Origin: Plantago major
Lineage: Eukaryota; Streptophyta; Magnoliopsida; Lamiales; Plantaginaceae
NCBI GenBank assembly: GCA_026545765.1
Contig: CM048843.1
Coordinates: forward strand, 1,798,001 to 1,862,000
Length of the DNA stretch: 64,000 bases
Reading direction: 5' to 3'
Shown here: piece after piece, positions 45,377 to 57,300 of the stretch
How positions within the stretch are numbered: the stretch's first letter is position 1
Layout: each line of letters begins with the position of its first letter
Translations under genes and position numbers: made by a program
The notes under the pieces: model-generated
Told to the model about the DNA's origin: nothing
What the model saw: the letters and a program-made list of their open reading frames with translations, nothing else
The model's database searches: none

Positions 45377-48300
45377 TCATTCACGCCTCGTGCCTTTTTC
45401 TTTCCCAGCATCCCCTTTCTTTTGCTTGTTCTGCTCAACCATCTTACTGGCAGGGAAATGCAATCTGGCCTTCAGAGGCCTCGGTGCTCTACTCTTTCGA
45501 TCGAATCCTCTAACACATACAAAGCCTGCAGTTGATTTTGCAATTACATGTAAGAAATTAAGCCTCATATGATTGTCATGTCGACATGAAAAAATATATA
45601 CGTCAGGAATGCTGTCAGCAGATGCATACCTCTCCAGAAGGCCTGCTGGATGTCTTGTACTGGAAGGCCTGACAAGTTCCATATCTGTGTGAGCTGCTTG
45701 TCTTTAAAGAATTAACTATAAAGTAATGAAATTTTGTTTACCTTTGAAAATGGTAGAGACTGAGGTTCCGAAAAACACTGTTCTTCTCAACAGCGGCCAT
45801 ACCAAGCTCCTTGGCACATCAATCGGGTTGATACTGGATTCATGATCAGCAAAAAGCTGAAAAAACAGCTCAATTTTGTCACTAATTATTTCCTCAAGCA
45901 CAAAAAGAAAAGAAAAAAAAATAAAGGAACTGTTTATATGGTAATCGTGATCTTTTACCTCATTGACCTGGAAGTAGGTGCCATTGAGCGGGAAGCTTCC
46001 TCTCATTGCCGTTCTGCACGGTATCTATGTATAGCAAGGTTTCATGAAGTTGAGAGTTAGGCAGGTAAAATCAAAGAAGAAAAAAACAAAGATACCTGTC
46101 ACTGTATATTTGCTCACCAAAATTGTCCCTCTCACTGTCTGTGCATTGGCTTCCCTAATGCTGTTGCACGAAAAACACGTGCTAAGGTTGCACGGCCCTC
46201 CTTCCAGTGAGCTGCAATTACTTTCTGGGGGCTTAATTGAATCAGCAGTCTCACCTGATAAGATGATACCAATTCAGGTATAGTCAGTAATCAATTAAAA
46301 GATTACATTTCAGCATGATGACTAACATGATATCGAAATTTAGATACATACCCGGTGTCCATATTGCTAAAAGGTAAGGGCTTGGATCATCTGGTTCTCT
46401 TCTGTCCATCTACAAATGCAACTAATGTCAGTAAGAATCATACTAAGCAAAACATATTAGTTAAACAAATATAATGGTTCCTCCTAGTACTGTAATCCCG
46501 TTTTTGGGTTCTGACATTGGCATGTAAGCCTAATTAAGTCATTTTTACACACAAAAAAAAAAAAAAAAAATTAATATAATGGTGACTAACCCCTTCCAGC
46601 AGTGGATGTGAATCTGGGAGCTCATATCTGCAGGAAGGATAGATGATCAGTGAATAAAATTTTAAAAATATTTAGTGCATTTTTATCTCAATATTTAGCG
46701 CATTTTATCTCAATATTTTCTCGTGTAACTAATTATTTACACTCAGTGATACTCATAATTAACTTACACTTGATGCTCTGTCCGCAGTCGACTGACATTC
46801 TTCAGTTTTGGCGTTGGGATAGAAGCAAGCTCCGGACTCAACGCAACTAGCGCCCTGGACATATCACCTTCTGGCATCTCCATGTGCTCTTGCATAAAGC
46901 TCTGCAAGTTTGAAGTGAACTCCTTCAAGTTGAGCTTTATGACCGGGATTTCATCAGGATCCTCAAAAAACGCATCCTCAATATCCTTTTCCCACACTTC
47001 TGTTGGAGCTTCTGGCGTTTTTGGTTCCTCGATGATTGGCTCACAATTTCTAGTGAACCCCATTTCTCCCTCCATGTTACTTCCAGCTGGAAGTAACCGC
47101 ACTGGTCTTATGGCCACTTCAGGGCCCCTTTGAGCACCTATTGGATCTGCTGAAGTCACAATCCGTTTCTCTTCTGGCCCTGGAAGAGCAAGTCTTGCAC
47201 TGCACACAGATTGCGTGTAGTGATTATTTTATTTTATGTGCAAAGCACGATACAGGCAGTACTTTGCTTGAAAAGGAAAAATAAATCGTGCTCAAGGATA
47301 TAACTGTTTAGATAGTTTGGAGCTAACCTTGCGAAGGCACTTGCAAAATGTCGGCATTCCGCTCTCAATGGACATGCATTGCAGTTCGGCTCTCTCTTAG
47401 TGCAGAAGACCTGTATCAGATAGTATTTAATAATCAGACCTTTAAGCAAAAGAGTTTCATGAGGATTCAACTGAGATAATAAGAAAAGGCGTACCTTTCC
47501 AAATGTTATCATTTGATAATGAAGCTCATACCTACAGTATCACAATATATTATTGATTAGTGCAAATGTAGAACATAGGAGGGTATGCTCTAACTTGAGA
47601 ACACTTACAAGGTATTCTGATCCAGTTTGCATAGTCTGGGCCACAGATACTTCTGGATCGATTCAAGCACTGGGTACCTGCATAAAGACAGAATTAGTAT
47701 CCATTACCAGTTTTAAAGTTGCTTACTTTATGTAAACTACTTACATCTCGAGAAGATGCAATTGGAGTGACTCGGGAAGGGGTTGGAGAGGAACCCAACC
47801 AAGTCGCACTGCAATGCGGCCAACATTCGTATCAACCTGACAAGCAGAATAATCAGTGTAAAGTTCCTGTTGTTGTCAGTTACTACTGATTTTTAACTAC
47901 ATGAATACTGTATGCTCTTACCGGAAAAGCAAGATGATGAAGAGTTAAGAGGCGCACACACTCAACACTTTTAAGGCCAAGTCCTCGAATACTCAACAGA
48001 TAATCCCTGCAAAAAAAGTTTCAGACTTTAACATTTTGCATGGATTATGAGATGAAAAAATCAACTTTGAAGAGAAGACCAACTTTGCTTTGTCTGGTTG
48101 AACATCTCTCAGCCATTCCAAGTCAACTCTTCCATGATCTTGAACCAGCCGATTAAGAAAAGCCTGCGCAATATCAGAATAAAGTACTTTGTTATATATG
48201 TTATGGAAGTATTGAACATTGTGTCTTTTAGTGAAAAATATCCACATACCTTAATCCGTTCAGCTAGCATGTTGTTCATTCCCCTTTCCTTGATAGCATC

Positions 48301-51300
48301 GGAAATCTCACGAACATCAGAATTCCTTAATGCTTCATAGTCCAGCGAATCCATTGCGTTCGGGTTTACTCCAGTAGGTGGTCCATTTTTCAAATGAACC
48401 TGCTCTCTCAAGGTATCCCAATTAAATGGTTCTGCCTTTTCCTTCTCAGCCTTTCTCTTTTTCCCATTTGGAGTTGCTGTGCTGGGTTTACCTGCTGGTC
48501 CACCAGAAGACTGTACATTCCTCATTTCTTTTGAACCTGGAGAAGCATCGCCAGATTGGTGCGAATCATGTGCAACAAAGTTCACCTGATCATCGAAGTA
48601 ATGTTCGGCGTATTTATGCACATTACTACTTGGCTGTGAATTCGAGGCTTCAGCTGGTCTTGTGGGGTCAGCCAGAAATGAAGTTTCCTTCTGAGGTGCA
48701 TTGGTGAAATGCTGGGCCTTCATTCCCTGAGATACACCTAATTGATCTGCTTGCTGTCCAATGTACTTGTTCACAATCCCGCGATGTGCTAACGATGCCT
48801 GGGATTTTAGTCTTCCGGCTTCTTGGGCTGTAAAACTAGTTTCTGCACATTGATCAGCTTTATCATGTCCAGTTTCTACATCCAGTCCAGTGATAGACCC
48901 AAAATCTGCCGAACCCAATGAAGATGTGCATTCTTTTCCCAAAAATCCAAGAGAGTCCCCATCCCATTTGTCTGGGCCTGTCAACATGCTCAACCAAGAC
49001 CCAGCTGACGGTGTAACTGTGGTCTGATGATGTGGCCCGTCGGAAGTCGATGGGTGAGAAGTTACATCTCTGCCACTGGCTGCTCCAAGAAATTGCCCGA
49101 ATAAGGACTTTTCTGGTGGCTGGTGATCAACCAAGGGACTCTTATCTGGAAATGAACTTCCCATCGCTTGAAACTGTTGCTGCTGGTATGGAGCAGTTGT
49201 CTTGGCCTGTTCTGCAAGATTTACAGGGCTGTAGTTCAAATTGAAGTTCCTACCCAGTAACTGATCATCAGCTTCTGAATTCGACCCGGAGCTGGATCTG
49301 ATATCTTCAGATACCTGATAGATAAAAGATTCTGATGAACTTTGGGATGAAAATATGTCTTCCTCTATTCTGAAAATGTCAGTTGCAAAACGGTTTTTTG
49401 AACCAGCCACAGCATTTTCTGCTTGAGCTGAACAGCTGGATGTTACTGAGCTGTAGACGCACGTTGTTTCCAAACTTGTGCCCTGATCACAAGGAGTCTC
49501 GTCTGGAAATGTTACACGGACCTTATTTTGATCATCCGATGGGCTTCTCCCATTTTGGTGGCATGCTGGTTCACTGGCTCTTGATTTTATGGGAAATTTA
49601 GCTGCAAGAGACATAAACGCAGAGCTGCAAACAAGGAGATTACGAAATACTGTTAGCTTCTTTTACTGCAAAATGAACATGGCTCAAGCAAAAAAGTTTG
49701 TTTACCTCGAAAGATGATCCGATACGTTTTGGGTGAGAAACACTCCTATTACCGAGTCAACTACAGATCCTTTCCATCTGGAGAATCGCCTGTCTCCTGC
49801 AAGATGAGGCAAACAATATTATAAAATATATTTTATCGCTTGAAGCCTCTTTAGAGTCATCATTGCACTTGTTAAGCTCATTATTTTTCATATGTATTAA
49901 ATCCTTTATACTCTGAAGCAAACATTGCACTAAAGATGCTCTTTTTTTTCACATTACTTGCATCTTACTCTCTGGAGCTAACATTTCACTAAATATGCTC
50001 ATTGAGCTAACTTTGCATTAACTATGCTCATTATATTTAGCAAACTTTGCGCTGATTTTGCTCATTCTATGGAGCTAACTTGGCACTTGAAGGAGAAACT
50101 GGGAGTATGGATATTGTCTTTCCTTAGTTTATCCTATTGATGCAAACAGATGGTAATGTTTTACTGATCTTTCCATCAAATCATATTCTAACATTTAAGA
50201 TAAAAAAGAAGGATGCTAACTTTTACTAATCTTAATGTTCTATGACAATTCCAAAGAATCACTAAGAACTCACAATAATTGCTTGTGAAAGTGCACTGTT
50301 TTGTACTGTGTTACATCAACAGTGAACTTAACAGTCTAGATTTTACTGTGCAGGGCATTATTGTAATATTGCCTTCTTCACTAATGTTTAACCTAGTTCG
50401 ATAATTTTGGTTTCCTGTGTTAACAGGTCGAAGATTTAGAAGATTTAAAAGAGTCTTGAATAGATTGGACTATTTAGAGAAAAGATTGAAGAAAAAGATT
50501 ATCCGGAGAAAATATTTCAACAGGATTCTTGAAGATGAAGATAAGCATGGAAAAAAGATCTGGACTTGATTGTTGACATGTTATATATGCAAGATCAAGG
50601 CCAGAAACAAGTAACGAGATTAGAAGCATTCTTAGCATATTATTGATATTTCTTCTAGTCTTGATACTTGATAGTTTGCTAGTCTTTGCTGCTATTGTTG
50701 GATCGGGTGTGTGATCTCGGTCATCTAGGTCTGTCTAGATCAGTAGCAATAGAATAGGTGAAACTATTCTAGTGATTAGTTCTGACAATTCAAGCTTTCA
50801 TCTTGTGAAAGTCTTAAACCTAGTTTTTGTAAATCCTCTTTGAAATAGTGGATATTTTGCCTATGGTTCGGCAGGTATATAACTAGAAATTATTTTGTGT
50901 GCTGAAGTGTTTAATTCACGTATGCTGTCGATCGCTTTAGTCGTCCGACAACATCGTTACATCAACTGTTGTATCAACATTGATATCAACAGTATTGTAA
51001 TAGTAAAGAAGTACAAGTCCAGGTCCTTACGTTCTTTCAATTGGCATCAAGAGCCAGGCACTTAATCAATAAGTGTGCGGATTTTGTACTTTATGTTGGA
51101 GCATGCATGTATATCAAACCAATTGATATGTGTGCATGTATATCTATTATAGATGGCTACGATTTTGTTCCTATTTTCCGTTATGCAGATTCTGATGCAG
51201 AACATATGGATGGACATGATTGGAACAAGAAGGTACTGATGGGAAAGAAAATCGGTGCACATAACCTTGATGTCGGACCAACTGTTGTGTCAACATCGAA

Positions 51301-54300
51301 GCCAGACACATAATTTGAAATAGGTAAACGAGATGCTGGATTGCATAACAAAGTGAGGCGTGCTGAGATAATGAATAACCTTCATATATCACGATTTGTT
51401 GGTAGCTTCTTTCTCTTTTATCTAGTAATCTTAATTCGATGCATGTAGTTTCTGTGGGCACTAGATACCCATCCAACCCAAACACAATTGATCTGAAAGC
51501 TAAAAAGCATTGTTTGAGATATATATCCAAATCTGATTGTACATGCTTATGTTTTTGTGATTGGGCTGGAGATATGAATGTTAGAAATTCCACAAGTAGA
51601 TGGTTTTTCTATTTGATTGATAATATGATATCTTGGCTTAAACTGGCTGAAATTTTTAGTAAACCTCAAAATCATGAGAGAATATGTTGTTTAAAGAGGT
51701 TGATTACCTTGTGCTTTTCATGAAAAATCATTGTTGGTATCACTGTTATCTCAACATCACAGATAACTGATGACACGATAATTTAGAGTCTCATCTTGTC
51801 TTTTTTACCGTCTTTTGATTAGTCTTTGTTGGCATTTTGTAGTGTTTTTGTGCATTTTTATGCTTCGGTACTTTGTGTTTTGTAGGAATTTTGTGTTCCG
51901 AAGGTGAAAATCGGAGTGAAAACTATAGTTCTAGATCTCTGAATTTGGAGTAACTAGGCGAAAACGGAAGTGGATTCGGAGTTTGGACGAAGAATTGAGA
52001 GTCGTTTTAGCGAGACTTGCAAAAATGAAATTTTACGGAGCAATCTAGCCATTTTGGCCATAACTCTCACCTGATCTCGGTGGCCACGCAAAGATAATTC
52101 AAAGGGCTACAGTTTTTGTTTTGGAAGCATAGGAAAATTATGTCTGAAGGAAAAGTTACGAAGGTTTTAAGCTCGCCGCGGCGAAAGGATATTCTCGCCG
52201 AGGCGAGATTTCCAGAAGCAAAAAGGGGGCTTAAATGGTGCTTCTCGCCGCGGCGAGTATATTTCTAGCCGCGGTGAGATTGCGATAAGCAGGCAGATTT
52301 TCTCCTTTTTATGTTAGAATTAGGGCAATTTTTTGCCATAACTTCATATACTCAATTTTTACATAAAAAAGGCTCCTAGACCTAGGTTTTGACATTGATT
52401 GATTGATCTTGGAGCTTGGTTTTCCTTGTGTACAAACCATCGACATCGAATTCTTAGAAAGTTGATAATTCTCTATTGCTTCCATACAATTGTGCTTGAT
52501 TCATCTGTCAAGTTGTATGCCCTTGCATGCGAATATCCTTATGTTTATGCGTTGCGTATTCAGGAATATGAATTCTTTTGTCTTTGCTTCAATCATGAGT
52601 AGTTAAATCTCTCCTGAATGCGGTAGTTATGTGATGATTATGCGTATTCGAATCTACGGTTTAAATTCGTTCATATAGGTTCGTCTAGTTTAAGATTTTC
52701 GTAAAACCTTCAATCCAGTACGCTAGTTTGAAATATTCTAATCAGTTTTGGTTAAGGATCGTTGGCTTGACAACCTGACGATTTCTCTAGTTTAAAATCT
52801 TCGAAAAACGACTTGGTTAAATTGGATTGATTGATTTATGTACACCGACCGTGTGACAAATATGAACGATACCTTGGATTTGAATTAGCATAACTGGATC
52901 ATCACTACCGTGTTTGCTTTCTATCAATTGACAAAACAGTTTATTTGCTTTCCGTTTAATTTGTATTTTAGAAGTAAAAGACTATTCAAACCAAATTGTT
53001 ACTCACAAACAAACGTTCTGCTCTATTTCGTTGTAGTAGCTTAATTAATTCCCTAGAGAACGATACCGAGTTAAGCATAGTCTACAACTACAGCTTATTC
53101 TCTTAAGTTATTTAGAGTATAATTTGAGCTTATCAATAACAGTGATTAACGAGGAAAAAAAAAAGTGATGTTCTTGTTGCTTGCATGTTTTGATTTGTCT
53201 ATCCAGTGTTCCTTGTGCGCCTAATTGTTTACAAAGGTCTCTCTTTCTGAACTAATTGTGGGTGTCTTTTCTAGTGGTGATTTATTTAAAAGCCCTTGAA
53301 ATCAAAGCTCAAAGGTTCTTGATTTGTGTTGGTGTTCCTATTGTTTGATCTTAAATACCATTTTAGAGCTTAATTGTGTCCTTTTTCTCTGTTATTCACT
53401 CACTTTATGAAAGGTTTGACTGGTTTAACTGTACCACCTGTGTTTTTATGGGTTCTAGTCACCTTGGAAAGTCTATGTTGAAGCTTTAAAGAGATAATAA
53501 AACCTCTGCTTAATTAAATAAAAGTGTTTGCTTACAAATGGAATAGCTAGATATAGCATGTTTTTGCACTGGGATGCTTGGGGTTCAGGCTGCCTTCATC
53601 CGTTGTGATTACTTGCTTGAGGCTGTTTCTATAAAAGTGATACGGAAAATGAGTACGCATTGGGATACTGGGGTGTATGAGGTTCAGGCTGCCTGCATTC
53701 AGTCCTATGTGCTCACCTGTGTTGCCTAAAAGAAATTGTGTTGCAACTGGGGTGATTGGGGTTCCGACTGACTTCATTCAGTAGACGACATTTTCACACA
53801 AACAAATAAAATTTTTTATGCGCAATAAAGGTATCTTGGAGAGTTAATTAAAAGTCTCTGCTGAGTTGTAAACTTCAGTCCCCTTCTTGACTTGATAACA
53901 CCATATCTACCTTGTGTGTCTACTTGACTTTTGATCCTTGAGTGATGGTTAAGTGCTCTGACTGAGTCTTATGAGCTTTTTATCAGCTTTTCATGTGGTG
54001 TGGATCATGCATGTTTTATTTGCAACCTTTTCTTGGCTCTATGAGCTTAAAATAAGGGGCTTGATGTAAGTGTTATCTACTCTGTTAAGACAACATCCCA
54101 CTAGAAGTTGGTTCCAGTTTGAGTTCTCTTTGTTGTATTTGAGAGTCGGTCTTTTTTCCTTTACTATTTTTTGAGTGAAAGAGTTGTACTTTAGGGGGAG
54201 GATTTAGTGCTTAGTGGTTGTTTTGAACTGATTGTCTCCAATCTAGTTTTGAAAATCTTTGTTCCCAAAAATCTTTTCTGAATGTGTGTCATTGATTTTT

Positions 54301-57300
54301 TGTTGTGCCTCAAAGTTTTCTTTATAGCCTTTGGATTGAAGTGTGTAAATCCCATGACATCCCCTCATCACTCACTCTTAATTTCTCTCTAAAATTTTTG
54401 ACTCCTGACTCCTTTCGTTAAGGGGAGCTCCTTTCGTTAAGGGGAGTTGTTATTACAAACAACTGTTACAGCAACATTGCAAACTAGAGGATCATATTGT
54501 CTCTCCTTTCGTCACAACAAGGGGGCGAATTTGTTTGACTTATGCTAATGATATGTCTTTATTGTGGTTTTCTTTTTCCTGACTCGTTAAGGGGGAGAAT
54601 TTATACTATTCGGACTATTCATGTGTTTCTAGGTGTTGTGAAGAAAGGCAATACGGGGGAGATTGAAAGTGCACTGTTTTGTACTGTGTTACATCAACAA
54701 TGAACTTAACAATTTAGGTTTTACTGTGTGGGGCATTATTGTAATATTGCCTTCTTCACTAATGTTTAACCTAGTTCGATAGTTTTGGTTTCCTGTGTCA
54801 ACAGGTCGAAGATTTAGAAGATTTAAAAGAGTCTTGAATAGATTGGACTATTTAGAGAAAAGATTGAAGAAAAAGATTCTCTGGAGAAAATATCTCAACA
54901 GGATTCTTGAAGATGAGGATAAGCATGGAAAGAAGATCTGGACTTGATTGTTGACATGTTATATATACAAGATCAAGGCCAGAAACAAGTAACGAGATTA
55001 GAAGCATTCTTAGCATATTATTGATATTTCTTCTAGTCTTGATACTCGATAGTTTGCTAGTCTTTGCTACTGTTGTTGGATCGGGTGTGTGATCTCGGTC
55101 ATCTAGGTCTGTCTAGATCAGTAGCAATAGAATAGATGAAACTATTCTGGTGATTAGTTTTGGCAATTCAAGCTTTCATCTTGTGAAAGTCTTGAACCTA
55201 GTTTTTGTAAATCCTCTTTGAAATAGTGGATATTTTGCCTATGGCTCGGCAATTATTTTGTGTGCTGAAGTGTTTAATTCCATGCGTTTCGATTTATTTT
55301 AGACAACATCGTTACATCAACTGCTGTATCAACATTGATATCAACAGTATTGTAATAGTAAAGAAGTACAAGTCCAGGTCCTTACGTTTTTTCAGCTTGA
55401 ATCAGGAAACTGGTTCACAACTATGATTAAAGTCTACAGGTACAATAGAAGTCAATTGGAAACAATACCTTGGACTTGATGCATCCGAGCGATGAATGAT
55501 TTGACTCGACCCTTGAAGATACTTCTTTCATCTTCCCACCATTTTTGTTTGTTAGCATCCATTTCTTCGGAGGTATCAACTCCTTCTTTACCCATCAAAA
55601 GGTTCCATAGCCTATTTGTCTCTGGATCCAGGTCCACTTTAGGCCTTGGCACACGTCTTTTGACTGCTTCATATGGAATAATAGCACCATCAGTTCCTCT
55701 GTAAGGTACAAGTGCATTTTTCTCCCCCCGAACAGTTTCCTTCCCAGTATTATTGATGCTTAGATCTTTCAGAAAGTCTGTGATATCATCAACTGAATAT
55801 AACTTCTTCTTTCCCCTCGATCCTGCAAAATATGACATACATGAAACATCTTTTTAACTGACTAAAAAGCTTTTTGTAATGGTATAACTTTCTCGAAGAT
55901 GAGTACCTTTGAGCTTCTTTGATGAATGTCCATAAATTTGTAATGCCCTGCTCTCGTTCTGAGATCCTGGATCCACAATGACAATTTCATTTTGTGATGG
56001 CTGTTTGCTCTGTCTCTGCGCTGACACACTGGACGGAGAAAGTAGCAGTTCCTTTCCTTGCACATTTTTCGGGTTTCTTCCAGATGTAGATTCTTGATTA
56101 AAATTGGACACTGTTGTTGGGGGGGTGGCATTTTGCATTTTAGTGGAGAACTGTGATGATATTCTCTGTGCTAATATTTCTGCAAGCTGATGCACTTGGG
56201 ATGAAGAAGCGCCTTGCGGCTGAAACTTATACCTCGAATTTGCAGAGTTCATATAGCAATTATAATCAACCTTGTTGGCTTCTGCATTACTTGATGTGCA
56301 GAATCTGGAGCTCTGTCCTTGAACAGTCTGCTTTCCTCGAATTTGAGTTAAACCTGAGCAATCTCCAAGATCGGTAGTTTCTGAAATCACCACTGATGAG
56401 GTCCCACGGCTCCTGTCCTCAGTCCTGCTTCTCTTGATATTGTCCAAATAGTATTTATGTACAATGCTGCTACCACCCATATGCTCATCCTTCTTAGATA
56501 CTCCATTCGACCACAGTTGAGAGCCCATCAAAACAAGAGATTGGGGCGGAGCCATCTCAGAGTGGAACTTGTCTCTCTGAGATCCTTGTTTCCCAGTGAT
56601 GTTCTCAGAACTTTCTAGAATTTGAGCGTTCGAGTGAAGCATTTGTTGCCTTCTTCCATCCAAGTCAGGTCTGTTTCTACTAGCCTGAATGACAATCTGG
56701 GAAAGGCCTCCACCTGGACGATGATTTATCGAATCGTACCTATGTTCACCACCACTTAGATTTATATTCGGGTTTCGCAAACTCAAACTCCTTGCAATGA
56801 CATTCAAAGCGTGGTTCTTTGGTGTAGATGGCTGAGCTTTAAATGCCACCGACTCTTCAGATGGGATATGTTCTGCCGGGACATGGTTGTATAAACTATC
56901 TGTTGGTTGTTGTCTCTCTTTTCCACCTCTCGAATGATGTCTTCCTTCCAGCAAGGGATCATTGAATTCTGCCGACCATTCTGTATTAGAAGCCACATTC
57001 AAGTCAATTGGCACCTTATTCGCTTCACCATTCTGTGCCTGGTAATCAAATTCTCGATGATGGCCTTCCTTTTCAACTTTATCTTCTGCATCAAAATTTA
57101 ACGATCTCTTGCATGATTTCGCCACAGACTTTACTTTGGATACTTCACCTTCCTTTGCTACATCAGTTGTTGGCGTTTCAATACCCTTTCTGCGGACATA
57201 CTTCCTCTTTACCCTTGGAGTTCCATCAGGAGTGTTATTTGATGGAGTCTTATTTGTGCTAACAGCTGAACTTTTTGGTGTCGTTTTTGGTGCCTTTTTC

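Larger units (their letters stand above)
50286..55394 (+). mobile_element. Deleted Copia-type LTR retrotransposon in DME intron 3
   Basis: LTRs 50286-51039 and 54664-55394 are near-identical, both starting TGAAAGTGCACTG. An exact 5-bp target duplication GCTTG lies at 50281-50285 and 55395-55399. The first internal bases (TTGGCATCAAGAGCC) look like a diverged initiator-Met primer site, and GGGGGAGA precedes the right LTR. It lies opposite to DME transcription. Only a Copia RNase H scrap remains inside (about 51420-51720, with R-N-S-T-S-R ... I-S-W). Most of gag-pol is lost. It makes intron 3 5.7 kb long; without it the intron would be about 0.55 kb. Confidence 0.92.

Noticed and set aside
48426-49601. 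Several plus-strand open frames across DME exon 5
   Set aside because: Antisense shadows of the 1375-nt coding exon.
51041-51313. 90-codon plus-strand open frame after the left LTR of the intronic Copia element
   Set aside because: No recognisable gag motif, and it begins in the primer-site region. Treated as leader noise of a deleted element.
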